From DASUPK01 sp036377415 (lineage in GTDB: Bacteria; Actinomycetota; Thermoleophilia; Solirubrobacterales; 70-9): a stretch of 41,851 bases of DNA. This document shows positions 24,586 through 32,073 of this stretch, one piece after another. Every line of letters starts with the position of its first letter. The first letter of the stretch is position 1. The translations under genes and the position numbers were made by a program. The stretch is taken from the NCBI GenBank assembly GCA_036377415.1, contig DASUYK010000056.1, forward strand, positions 1 to 41,851. The letters run 5' to 3'. The notes below the pieces were generated by a model, which made no database searches, was not told the origin of the DNA, and saw only the letters and a program-made list of their open reading frames with translations.

Positions 24586-25272
24586 CTACAGACCGAGGTC
24601 GCGCAGGAACCCGGGCTTGAGCGAGCCGAGATGGACGAAGGTGGGGGGAGGCATGTCCTCAGGGTTGCCCCGGATCCCGACGTGGCTGCCCTCGGGGACC
24701 TCCCCTTCGAGGCGCTTGCCGAGCTCGATCGCCCCCTCCTCGGTGTCGGCTCCGATCAGCAGATAGCGAAAGCGCCGCTTCACCGCGAACCCCTCGCCCT
24801 CGAGCTTCCTGGAGACCGTGATCGTGTCGCGGAGGTTGGGGAGGTCGATCACGACCTCCCATGGGCGCTCGCCGTATCTGCGGCGCTCGCTGCGAGCCTC
24901 CTCGTCATGGGCCCGCATCTCCTCCGCGACGGCGGCCTCGTCGTCGGGGAGCGGCTCCTCGGCGTCCTTCCACTCCTCGGCGATCGGATGCCACCGCATC
25001 AGACTCACCTCGCCGACCAGCTTGTCCTTCACCATCAGGTCCCGGATCACGCGCTCGGCCTCCCGGGCGCTCTCCTCGTGCCAGGCGTAGATGAACAGGA
25101 TGCGTCCGTCACGGGTGACGATCACGCTCCCGCCGAGCCTCTTGCGCGCCTCGTTGTCGAGCTGGAGGTTGTGAAGCCGCTCGCTCAGGGAGTCGCCCTG
25201 CTGCTCCTCGTCGAGCGCGACCTCGACGCGCCACTCGTCGCGGCTGCGCGGGGGGTCTTCCCAGTTCGTCAT
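24586..25272 (-). CDS. Two-repeat soluble protein of unknown function
   Basis: 228 residues made of two similar halves. Residues about 14-100 run from WRVEVALDEEQQG to SVIVTRDGRILFIYAWHEES and end in VSLMRWHP. Residues about 137-215 run from WEVVIDLPNLRD to RRFRYLLIGADTEEGAIELG and end in HVGIRGNP. Each half has the order strand, helix, two strands, helix, strand, suggesting an internally duplicated ferredoxin-like alpha/beta unit, with an acidic linker between. No family name is recognised. TAGAGT lies seven bases before the ATG, so the mRNA is probably leaderless. Confidence 0.7.
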   Translation of the reverse strand: MTNWEDPPRSRDEWRVEVALDEEQQGDSLSERLHNLQLDNEARKRLGGSVIVTRDGRILFIYAWHEESAREAERVIRDLMVKDKLVGEVSLMRWHPIAEEWKDAEEPLPDDEAAVAEEMRAHDEEARSERRRYGERPWEVVIDLPNLRDTITVSRKLEGEGFAVKRRFRYLLIGADTEEGAIELGKRLEGEVPEGSHVGIRGNPEDMPPPTFVHLGSLKPGFLRDLGL

Positions 25273-25285
25273 GGGTGCAACTCTA
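25273..25285 (-). promoter_or_regulatory. Leaderless promoter of two-repeat protein
   Basis: Minus-strand TAGAGT (25285-25280), seven bases, then ATG at 25272. Confidence 0.5.
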
Positions 25286-25305
25286 TTGACCGCCCCCGAC
25301 CCCGG

Positions 25306-25902
25306 CTAGACCTCGAGCAGCTGCCCGGCGGGCCCGAGATTGACGACCTTGGTGGGGCCGACCTCGCTCCGCGCGCCCCAGGACTCGTGGATGTGCCCGC
25401 AGACCGCGAGCGTCGGCCGCTTCTCCTCGATCGCGCGGAGGATCGCCTCGCTGCCGAGGTGGTCGCCGGCGCTCGACTGGTCGCAGTGACCCTTGGGTGG
25501 CGAGTGGACGACGAGCACGGCTCCCTCGGGGCAATCCGCGAGCCTCTCCGACGCCTGGTCCTCGTCGAGATCGAAGCTCCAGTCCCACGGGGTGATCGGG
25601 ATCCCGGCCCCCAACCCGAAGAACGGGGTCCCGTCGATCTCGGTTCCCTGCCCGTGCAGGACCGTGGCGGCAGCCCACCCCTCGCAGGCGCTCCGCAGCG
25701 CCTCCTCCGTCTCGTTGTTGCCGGGCACGAGCACCGTCGGGGTCGAGATCGAGCGGAGCGCATCGATCATCTCCTCGAGCCCCTCGTGAATGGAGGCGAA
25801 GTCCCCGGCGGCGATCACGACGTCGGCGTCCGAGGAGCGCCCCGCCAGATCCCGCGCCCGGCCGAGGTCGCGGTGCAGATCGCTGAACGCGAGCAGCTTC
25901 AT
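25306..25902 (-). CDS. Calcineurin-like metallophosphoesterase
   Basis: 198 residues from the ATG at 25902 (a TTG three codons upstream is less likely). Di-metal motifs in order: FSDLHRD (DxH), VIAAGDFAS (GDxx), VPGNNETEE (GNxE in place of GNHD), VVHSPPKGHCD and CGHIHESWG (GHxH). It is a small single-domain phosphoesterase like the YfcE/ICC group. The substrate is unknown. Separated by 33 bp from the two-repeat gene downstream. Confidence 0.87.
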   Translation of the reverse strand: MKLLAFSDLHRDLGRARDLAGRSSDADVVIAAGDFASIHEGLEEMIDALRSISTPTVLVPGNNETEEALRSACEGWAAATVLHGQGTEIDGTPFFGLGAGIPITPWDWSFDLDEDQASERLADCPEGAVLVVHSPPKGHCDQSSAGDHLGSEAILRAIEEKRPTLAVCGHIHESWGARSEVGPTKVVNLGPAGQLLEV

Positions 25903-25976
25903 CGCCCGCAAGTCTGCCAGTGATCGCGGCCCGCGCGAGTTTCGGGCAGCCCGGGGCCGGGGATCAGGGGAGCACC

Positions 25977-26252
25977 ATGTATGGAGCGTTCTCCGGATTG
26001 AGCTTCGGCCTCGTCGTGGTCGCGATCCTCCTCGTGATTGCGCTCGCCGTCGCGGCCTCGCCGCTGCTGGCGGTGATCATCGCAGCCGTGATCGCAGTCT
26101 TCCTGTTGGTCGGGATGACCGCGAGGCGCCGGCGCTCGGCGAGGGCGGACGAAGCCGAGGGCGGCGCTTCCGATACTCAAGCGACCGGCCCCGGAGGCCG
26201 GCGCGCCACCCGCCGCCGCCCGAGCGGCGAACCAGCCTCGGGCGAAGGCTAG
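25977..26252 (+). CDS. Small membrane protein
   Basis: 91 residues from the ATG at 25977, chosen for GGGGAG five bases upstream. Two closely spaced hydrophobic helices (about 8-26 and 29-47) are followed by an Arg-rich tail with SARADEAEGGAS and RRATRRRP, probably cytoplasmic. No family is recognised. Its stop shares CTAG with the convergent sulfotransferase stop. Confidence 0.6.
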   Translation: MYGAFSGLSFGLVVVAILLVIALAVAASPLLAVIIAAVIAVFLLVGMTARRRRSARADEAEGGASDTQATGPGGRRATRRRPSGEPASGEG

Positions 26253-27196
26253 GCCGCCCGCCGGCTCGGAATGTCCCCCGGCCGCAGATAGCCGAGCTCG
26301 TCGAGCTTCTCGGCGAGGATCTCGTGCATCGCGAGGATCTCCTCGCGGGACATGTGGTTGGCCCACCCTCCGGGCTTCGCCCGGCGGATCTCGCGGCCGG
26401 TCCCCTTCCTCGACTCGGGGATCCGCGAGAACGCGTTCGCGGCGGCGATCCGCTCGAGCTCGCGCCGGCCGGGGTCGATGCCGACCATCTCGGCGATGCG
26501 CGCCAGGGCGCTCGTCGGGTCGTCCCGCATCTCCTCGTAGCGGATCAGGACGCGGCGTCCGGGGTCGGTGCGGGCGTAGGTCTGCTGCACGACCTCGGTC
26601 CGGTGCAGCCAGACGCTCGACTGCCATCGGATCAGCGCCGGGCGCCCAGTGTCGTCCAGGGAATACGCGCCCTCCTCGGTGGCCCAGCTCCCGTCCCGGT
26701 ATGCGTCGAGCCAGGAGTCGACGACGTCACGGCCGTCCCGCAGAAGGAAGATCAGATACGACTGCGGGAACAGGTCCATGATCGTGTCAGCGGCGTGCGA
26801 CCCGGGCTCCTTGACGACGACCACCGGGTCCTCGATCCCGCCCGCGTCCTCGATGTCCTCGGCGGCCTGCGCCTCGAAGCGGGCGCAGATCAGCTCCCTG
26901 AGCTGGGGGATCCAGTGATCGCGGTAGCGATCGGAGAAGAGGTAGTCGCGCTTCTTGCGCTTGTAGTCCGCGAGCGTGCCGAGCTTCGGCGGGTCCTTGG
27001 CCGTGGCCCAGGCCAGCGGGATCGGCCGCCAGACGCCGAGATGGTGGCCAAGGTGCGGATCGTCGATCGGGACAACGCGCGCCAGCTCGGAGAGCATCCG
27101 CAGCAGCCAGGTGCTACCGCTTCGCGAGGAGCCGAAGATCCACGCGAGCCGCCCCGGTGCCGCTACGGAGATTTCGCTGTTCGCTCCCTCGGGCAC
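26249..27196 (-). CDS. Sulfotransferase family protein
   Basis: About 315 residues from the GTG at 27196; the frame stays open to a TTG at 27256. The 5'-phosphosulfate loop is LAWIFGSSRSGSTWLLRML. The 3'-phosphate site is FLLRDGRDVVDSWLDAYRDG. RYEEMRDDPTSALARIAEMVG matches the C-terminal part of Sulfotransfer_3-type enzymes. It should transfer sulfate from PAPS to an unknown acceptor. An ATC at 27214 sits seven bases after a TAGTCT hexamer and could be the true leaderless start. Confidence 0.85.
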   Translation of the reverse strand: MPEGANSEISVAAPGRLAWIFGSSRSGSTWLLRMLSELARVVPIDDPHLGHHLGVWRPIPLAWATAKDPPKLGTLADYKRKKRDYLFSDRYRDHWIPQLRELICARFEAQAAEDIEDAGGIEDPVVVVKEPGSHAADTIMDLFPQSYLIFLLRDGRDVVDSWLDAYRDGSWATEEGAYSLDDTGRPALIRWQSSVWLHRTEVVQQTYARTDPGRRVLIRYEEMRDDPTSALARIAEMVGIDPGRRELERIAAANAFSRIPESRKGTGREIRRAKPGGWANHMSREEILAMHEILAEKLDELGYLRPGDIPSRRAA

Positions 27197-27396
27197 GTCG
27201 CCCCCGTTCCAGATCGGATCGAGACTATGCCAAATCCGGCACCGCGCAGGGTGCAACTTCCGTCAGACGGAAGTCCGCAACCTCGGCCAGATCAGGAGGA
27301 CGAGACCGACGAGGCTCCATGGGCGCGTGATTCCCCGCCCGCCGTTCCCGAAACCACGGTTGGGCGCGGTCGGCGGCGGGTAGCCGACCTGCGACG

Positions 27397-28053
27397 ATGA
27401 CCCCAACGGCGATCCTCGACGTCGACGGCACCCTCGTCGACACGAACTATCACCACGCGATCGCGTGGTTCCGCGCCTTCCGGCGGCACGAGGTGACGCT
27501 GCCTGTGTGGCGGATCCACCGTCACATCGGGATGGGAGGCGACCAGCTGATCGAGGCGCTCGCGGGCGAGGAGCTGGAGAGGCGAGGCGGTGACGCAATT
27601 CGAGAGGCGGAGGGGGAGCTCTACAGGGAGCTGATCGACGAGGTCCAGACGATGGAGGGCTCCCGGGAGCTGATCGAGGATCTGCGCGAGGCGGAGGCCA
27701 GGGTGGTCCTGGCGAGCTCCGCAAAGGACTGGGAGGTGGATCACTACCTCGATCTGCTCGACGCCCGCGACCTGGTCGACGGGTGGACCACTTCCGCGGA
27801 CGTGGAGCGGACCAAGCCGGAGCCGGACCTGGTCACCGCCGCGATCGAGAAGGTCGGCGGGGACGGACCGGCGTTCCTGATCGGAGACACGATCTGGGAC
27901 GTGAAGGCGGCCGCCGGGGCGGGCGTCGAGACGATCGCCGTGCTCACGGGCGGGTTCTCCGAGGCCGAGCTGCGCGAGGCGGGGGCGAAGGAGGTCTTCA
28001 CCTCGGTCGACGATCTACGACGATCGCTTGACCGAATGCCGCTGGGCTCCTAG
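27397..28053 (+). CDS. HAD-superfamily hydrolase (phosphoglycolate phosphatase-like)
   Basis: 218 residues with HAD motif I ILDVDGTLVDTNYHH (nucleophile D8, D10), a helical cap, motif II VVLASSAKD (Ser), Lys in VERTKPEPD and motif IV FLIGDTIWDVKAAAGAG. It belongs to the beta-phosphoglucomutase/Gph-like subfamily I. The substrate is unknown. Its stop overlaps the convergent lipoate-transferase stop (CTAG). Confidence 0.9.
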   Translation: MTPTAILDVDGTLVDTNYHHAIAWFRAFRRHEVTLPVWRIHRHIGMGGDQLIEALAGEELERRGGDAIREAEGELYRELIDEVQTMEGSRELIEDLREAEARVVLASSAKDWEVDHYLDLLDARDLVDGWTTSADVERTKPEPDLVTAAIEKVGGDGPAFLIGDTIWDVKAAAGAGVETIAVLTGGFSEAELREAGAKEVFTSVDDLRRSLDRMPLGS

Positions 28054-28799
28054 CGCGGCGCCCGGTCCAGGCTCTTCGCGCCCGCGCGCACGGTGCTTTC
28101 GTCCAGCTCGGCGTCGACCAGGTCATAGCGGCGATCGAGCTCGGCAATCACCGCCTCCTCGACCTCGCCGGCGTCGACCTCGCGTCCGACCTCCTCGGCG
28201 ACGCTGCCCGAGGTCGCACGGTCCCACTCGAGCCGGAGCGCGCGGTAGACGGGATCGAGGACGTCGGCGATCTCGCCTTCCCCGGAGCCGACGACGACAC
28301 CGCCCAGGTGGGCCCCGCCCCGGATCATCCGCTGGCCGATCCCGGCGAGCTTCGTCCGTCCCCGGGCGTTGACGCTGTACGCGCCCGGGCAGTACTCGCC
28401 CGGGATCTCGCCGACCCCGGCGTCCACGCCGAGCGAGCCGAGAGCGCTCGCGATCACCTCGGCCATCTCCTCGAAGCGGGCGTAGGTGCGCTTCGGCGGC
28501 TGGGGGTCGCTGTAGGCGCGAGCGATCGCGATCGTGCCCTCGTGGAAGACGGCCGCGCGGCCGCCCGCGAGGCGCTCGACCGCGGCGAACCCGCGGGCGC
28601 GGGCGGCCTCGGCGGCGGCCGCGTAGCCCTCGCTCGCCACATCCTGGCGTCCGAATGCCACCTCCCGCCCCGGCCGGTGGATCCGCACCGTCGGCGGCAG
28701 CTCACCGGCCGCGACCCGGGCGAGGATCGTTCGCGAGATCGCAGTGCTCAGCTCGGGATCGCCGGGAAACGAGTGGCGGATCAGGCGCAGCCGCTCCAT
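28050..28799 (-). CDS. Lipoate-protein ligase/octanoyltransferase-like
   Basis: 249 residues of the LplA/LipM/LipL fold. VRIHRPGREVAFGRQD and RLAGGRAAVFHEGTIAI correspond to the RRxSGGGxVxH region. RTKLAGIGQRMIRGGAHLGG holds the invariant Lys (K150). Cys 137 in EYCPGAYSVNA is in the region of the acyl-thioester Cys of LipM/LipL octanoyltransferases, so acyl transfer without ATP is possible. The ATG overlaps the stop of the upstream crotonase (ATGA). Confidence 0.85.
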   Translation of the reverse strand: MERLRLIRHSFPGDPELSTAISRTILARVAAGELPPTVRIHRPGREVAFGRQDVASEGYAAAAEAARARGFAAVERLAGGRAAVFHEGTIAIARAYSDPQPPKRTYARFEEMAEVIASALGSLGVDAGVGEIPGEYCPGAYSVNARGRTKLAGIGQRMIRGGAHLGGVVVGSGEGEIADVLDPVYRALRLEWDRATSGSVAEEVGREVDAGEVEEAVIAELDRRYDLVDAELDESTVRAGAKSLDRAPR

Positions 28800-29521
28800 C
28801 AGGCCGCGTCGTCCGGGCCCTCGGCGAGGAGCGCCTCGCGAAGGAGGCGCTCCTCCTCCTCGAAGAGGTGATCGATGGTCCGCTCGCGGTCGAGCAGGAT
28901 CCGCCGCTTCGTCTCGGCGATCGCCTGGCTCGGACCGGAGGCGATCCTGCCTGCGAGCTCGACCGTGCGCGGCATCAGCTCAGCCGCCGGATGCACCGCA
29001 CCGACGATCCCCATCCGGAGCGCGCCCGGCGCGTCGAGCAGCCTGCCGGTGAGCGTGAGCTCGGCCGCGACGGGAGCCGGCAGGGCGGCACGCGCGGCTG
29101 CGTAGCTCGGCGGGATCCCCCGCGGGAGCTCCGGGAACCCGAAGCTCGCCTCCTCGGCGGCCAGCCTCAGGTCGCAGAGCAGCGCGAGGGCGAAGCCGCC
29201 GGCGAGCGCCGGGCCGTTGACGGCCGCGATGACTGGCTTCGGACACCAGCCGACCGCGCGAAAGCAGGCGATGCTGGTCTCGACCAGCCGCTCCTTATGG
29301 GCGCGGTCGCCACCGAACTGGGTCGTGTCCATTCCGGAGCAGAACGCGGGACCGGCGCCGGTCAGGACCACCGCGCCGACCTCGCCGTCCCCGCCGAGGG
29401 CGCCGAAGGCCTCGGCGAGCTCGACCCGGAGGTCGATCGAGAGAGCGTTGCGCTTCTCCGGTCGCTGCAGGGTGACGATCGCGACGTTTTCTCGGCGCTC
29501 CAGTGAGAGCAGGCCCGCCAT
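28799..29521 (-). CDS. Enoyl-CoA hydratase/isomerase (crotonase) family, atypical active site
   Basis: 240 residues from the ATG at 29521. Crotonase segments: RPEKRNALSIDLRVELAEAF, GAGPAFCSGMD (oxyanion hole) and VNGPALAGGFALALLCDLRL. The first catalytic Glu, usually in GGGxEL, is replaced (GGFALAL). The second, in FGFPELPRG, remains. Hydration may therefore be lost in favour of isomerase or other chemistry. GATGAT six bases before the ATG suggests a leaderless mRNA. It is co-transcribed with the lipoate-transferase gene. Confidence 0.87.
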   Translation of the reverse strand: MAGLLSLERRENVAIVTLQRPEKRNALSIDLRVELAEAFGALGGDGEVGAVVLTGAGPAFCSGMDTTQFGGDRAHKERLVETSIACFRAVGWCPKPVIAAVNGPALAGGFALALLCDLRLAAEEASFGFPELPRGIPPSYAAARAALPAPVAAELTLTGRLLDAPGALRMGIVGAVHPAAELMPRTVELAGRIASGPSQAIAETKRRILLDRERTIDHLFEEEERLLREALLAEGPDDAA

Positions 29522-29555
29522 CTGGGCATCATCCCCCGAAACGAAAGGAGCTGCC

Positions 29556-30017
29556 TTGAGAGCACACACGGAGTACATGACCTTCAGCACGGACGAGCGG
29601 CGGGCGTTCGTCCGGATCACCGAGAACGTGCAGAGCGCGGTGGACGCCTCCGGCGTGGCCGAGGGGCTGGTCCTCGTGTCGGCGATGCACATCACCGCTG
29701 CGGTCTGGGTGAACGACGACGAGCCGGGCCTGCAAGAGGACACGCTCGAGTGGCTCGACAAGGTCGCGCCGCCCAGCTGGAAGGATCCCGCCAACGAGGT
29801 GGCTCGGAAGCTGCTCCCGGACCCCGGCGACTACCGCCACCATCGCGGCGGCGAGGACAACGGCGACGCCCACTTCAAGAACCTCCTCGTCCACCACCAG
29901 GTGATCCTGCCGATCACCGAGGGCAGGCTCGACCTCGGTCCCTGGCAGGCGGTCTTCTACTGCGAGTTCGACGGCCGCCGCTCGAAGCGACTGGTGATCA
30001 AGGTCCTTGGTGGGTAG
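29556..30017 (+). CDS. YjbQ/UPF0047 family protein
   Basis: 153 residues. The TTG start is chosen because AAAGGAG lies five bases upstream; the next ATG (29577) has no RBS. The family signature is present: LVLVSAMHITAAVWVNDDE, RHHRGGEDNGDAHFKNLLVHHQVILPITEGRLDLG and WQAVFYCEFDG. YjbQ proteins form a His-rich fold reported to have thiamin-phosphate synthase activity in some members. The role here is not certain. Divergent from the crotonase across 34 bp. Confidence 0.9.
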   Translation: MRAHTEYMTFSTDERRAFVRITENVQSAVDASGVAEGLVLVSAMHITAAVWVNDDEPGLQEDTLEWLDKVAPPSWKDPANEVARKLLPDPGDYRHHRGGEDNGDAHFKNLLVHHQVILPITEGRLDLGPWQAVFYCEFDGRRSKRLVIKVLGG

Positions 30018-30227
30018 CTACGCGGCCCTGCGAACGCGGCGCCGGCGCAGGCGGCTCCCGAACCGGAAGCGCGGGAATCGCGCCACCACCGCGCCCTCGG
30101 CGTCGACGGTGACGTCGTGCTCGCCGGTGTCCAGCAGCGACGGCATATGGCGCTCGATCTGGGCCTGAATGCAGGCCCGGCACGAACACTCGGGAACGGA
30201 CAGGCCTGTGTGCGAACAGACGGTCAT
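30018..30227 (-). CDS. Small Cys-containing basic protein, unknown
   Basis: 69 residues from an ATG with AAGGAG five bases upstream. The N-terminus has four Cys (C4, C14, C16, C19 in PECSCRACIQAQ), a possible zinc knuckle. A short strand region follows (HDVTVDAEGAVVARF), then an Arg-rich tail (RLRRRRVRRAA). It could bind metal and nucleic acid, but that is inference from composition. Its stop codon abuts the YjbQ stop (TAGCTA). Confidence 0.6.
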   Translation of the reverse strand: MTVCSHTGLSVPECSCRACIQAQIERHMPSLLDTGEHDVTVDAEGAVVARFPRFRFGSRLRRRRVRRAA

Positions 30228-30348
30228 CCGAGCTCCTTATGCCGAAGGCGATTCACGGTAACTCGATCGGCGGTCGGAAAGCCCGGAAATAGCCCGAAAC
30301 TGCGTAGTTGAGATCCAGTCGATCGAAACCCGCCTAAGCGTCCCCTGT

Positions 30349-30363
30349 AACGATCATCCAATG
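30349..30363 (+). promoter_or_regulatory. Leaderless promoter of HD protein gene
   Basis: AACGAT (30349-30354), six bases CATCCA, ATG at 30361. The hexamer matches only A2 and T6 of the consensus, but the spacing is the same as at the other leaderless genes. Confidence 0.35.
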
Positions 30364-31188
30364 GAAGCAAAGGGCCCCGATGTGCGCGCCAGTTCGATCG
30401 GCGAGGCGGTCGCGAGGGCGCGGGTGCACGCGCCGACCCGCGGAAACCGCAGGCTGGAGCGGTTTCTGGAGGCCGTCAACGCCGACGAGCGGGTGCGCGC
30501 CTGGTGGTACATGGCGCAGATCACCTCTGAGCGGCTCGGGATGTCGGACCACTCCTGGGTCCATGTCCAGGTCGTGCTCAACATCTCGCTGCGACTCCTC
30601 CGGCTGTTGGTCAGGGGAGGGATCGAGCCGGCGATGGTCGCCGACCATGGGATGCGCGATCGCGACGCCGAGGTGGTGGTGGCGGGCGGCGCGCTGCTCC
30701 ACGACATCGGGATGTCGATCCACCGCATCGACCACGAGACCTACAGCCTGTTCCTGGCGGAGCAAAGGCTCCACCAGCTGCTCGCCGAGTGCTACGAGGA
30801 TCCCGAGCGGACCGTGGTCGTCGCCGAGACCCTGCACGCGATCATCGGCCACCGCCGCCAGGGCAAGCCATACACCGTCGAGGCCGGAGTGGTCCGGGTA
30901 GCCGATGCGCTCGACATGGCCGAGGGCCGCTCGCGGATCCCGGTCGAGGGAGGCCAGTACGGGATCCACGCGCTCTCGGCCGCCGCGATCGACGAGGTCC
31001 GGATCGAGCCCGGGGACGAGCGTCCGGTCCGGGTCGAGATCGAGATGAACAACTCGGCCGGGATCTTCCAGGTCGACGACCTGCTCGTGACGAAGCTCCG
31101 CGGGACACCGCTCGAGGGCCACGTCGAGGTGATCGCCCAGGTGAAGGGCGAGACCGAGAAGCGCCTGCTGCCCTCCTTCCGGCTGTAG
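30361..31188 (+). CDS. HD-domain phosphohydrolase
   Basis: 275 residues. HD metal ligands: H68 in SWVHVQ, H114-D115 in LLHDIG, H159/H164 in ETLHAIIGHRR and D182 in RVADALDMAEGRSR. The last motif and the C-terminal alpha/beta domain (about 200-275) resemble archaeal and actinobacterial metal-dependent HD phosphohydrolases. The substrate, nucleotide or otherwise, is unknown. Confidence 0.88.
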   Translation: MEAKGPDVRASSIGEAVARARVHAPTRGNRRLERFLEAVNADERVRAWWYMAQITSERLGMSDHSWVHVQVVLNISLRLLRLLVRGGIEPAMVADHGMRDRDAEVVVAGGALLHDIGMSIHRIDHETYSLFLAEQRLHQLLAECYEDPERTVVVAETLHAIIGHRRQGKPYTVEAGVVRVADALDMAEGRSRIPVEGGQYGIHALSAAAIDEVRIEPGDERPVRVEIEMNNSAGIFQVDDLLVTKLRGTPLEGHVEVIAQVKGETEKRLLPSFRL

Positions 31189-31224
31189 CCGCACCGCGAC
31201 GCAGCAGGGGCTGGGCGCGCGCCG

Positions 31225-32013
31225 CTAGACGCCCGCGCCCTCGCCACCGCGGCCCTCTCCCGCCGCGAAGCGAGAGGCCCCCTCGACGCCGACGCCGCTG
31301 ACCGCGCCGCCGGTCTCGGCCTCGATCGCGAGACCCTCTTCGAGCGGCTTGCCGAATCCCTCGAGTGCCGAACGCCGATCGGCAAGCATCGTCTCCTGCG
31401 GGAACGACGCAAGCCCCTCCGCCATCTCCAGCGCCCGCTCGAGGTGCTGGCCGCGGGCGACGACCTCGGTCAGAAGGCCGATCGCCAGGGCCTCCTCCGC
31501 GTCGACGATCCGGCCGCTCAGGATCAGATCGAGCGCCCGGCCCATCCCGACGACGCCGGGCAGCCTCTGAGTGCCGCCGTCGATCAGCGGGACTCCCCAG
31601 CGGCGCTCCGGGAAACCGAGCTTCGCGGTCTCGGTCCCTATCCGCAGATCGCACCAGAGCGCGAGCTCCAGCCCCCCCGCCAGGGCCCAGCCGGAGATCG
31701 CCGCGATCGTCGGCTTGGGAGAGGTGATCCGAGTGAAGCCGAGTGGCCCCTCCGGACGGGGCTTGAGCCACTGCTCCGCGATCCCCTGATCGTTCATCGC
31801 CGCAGCGACCGACTTCAGGTCGGCGCCGGCGCAGAACGCCTGATCGCCGGCGCCGGTGAGGATCATGACCCGGGCGTCATCGTCGGCCTCGAAGCGCCGG
31901 TAGGCGGCGAGGAGCTGGTCGGCGGTCGCGGGATCCACCGCGTTGCGTCGCTCCGGCCGGTCGATCGTGAGCACCCCGGCGGCGCCACGGCGCTGGTAGG
32001 TGACCTCGGGCAT
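31225..32013 (-). CDS. Enoyl-CoA hydratase/isomerase
   Basis: 262 residues with an intact crotonase active site. Oxyanion segment GAGDQAFCAGADLKSV and SGWALAGGLELALWCDLRI keep the first Glu; LGFPERRWGVPLIDGG keeps the second. GTQRLPGVVGMGRALDLIL follows as usual. It should hydrate 2-enoyl-CoA in beta-oxidation or a related pathway. TAGGAT six bases before the ATG indicates a leaderless mRNA. Confidence 0.92.
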   Translation of the reverse strand: MPEVTYQRRGAAGVLTIDRPERRNAVDPATADQLLAAYRRFEADDDARVMILTGAGDQAFCAGADLKSVAAAMNDQGIAEQWLKPRPEGPLGFTRITSPKPTIAAISGWALAGGLELALWCDLRIGTETAKLGFPERRWGVPLIDGGTQRLPGVVGMGRALDLILSGRIVDAEEALAIGLLTEVVARGQHLERALEMAEGLASFPQETMLADRRSALEGFGKPLEEGLAIEAETGGAVSGVGVEGASRFAAGEGRGGEGAGV

Positions 32014-32025
32014 GGCTCGATCCTA
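32014..32025 (-). promoter_or_regulatory. Leaderless promoter of enoyl-CoA hydratase
   Basis: Minus-strand TAGGAT (32025-32020), six bases CGAGCC, ATG at 32013. Confidence 0.55.
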
Positions 32026-32073
32026 TTGCGCCGGACGCGTCGCCCGCCGTGGACGCGGATCACCGGCCCGCGG

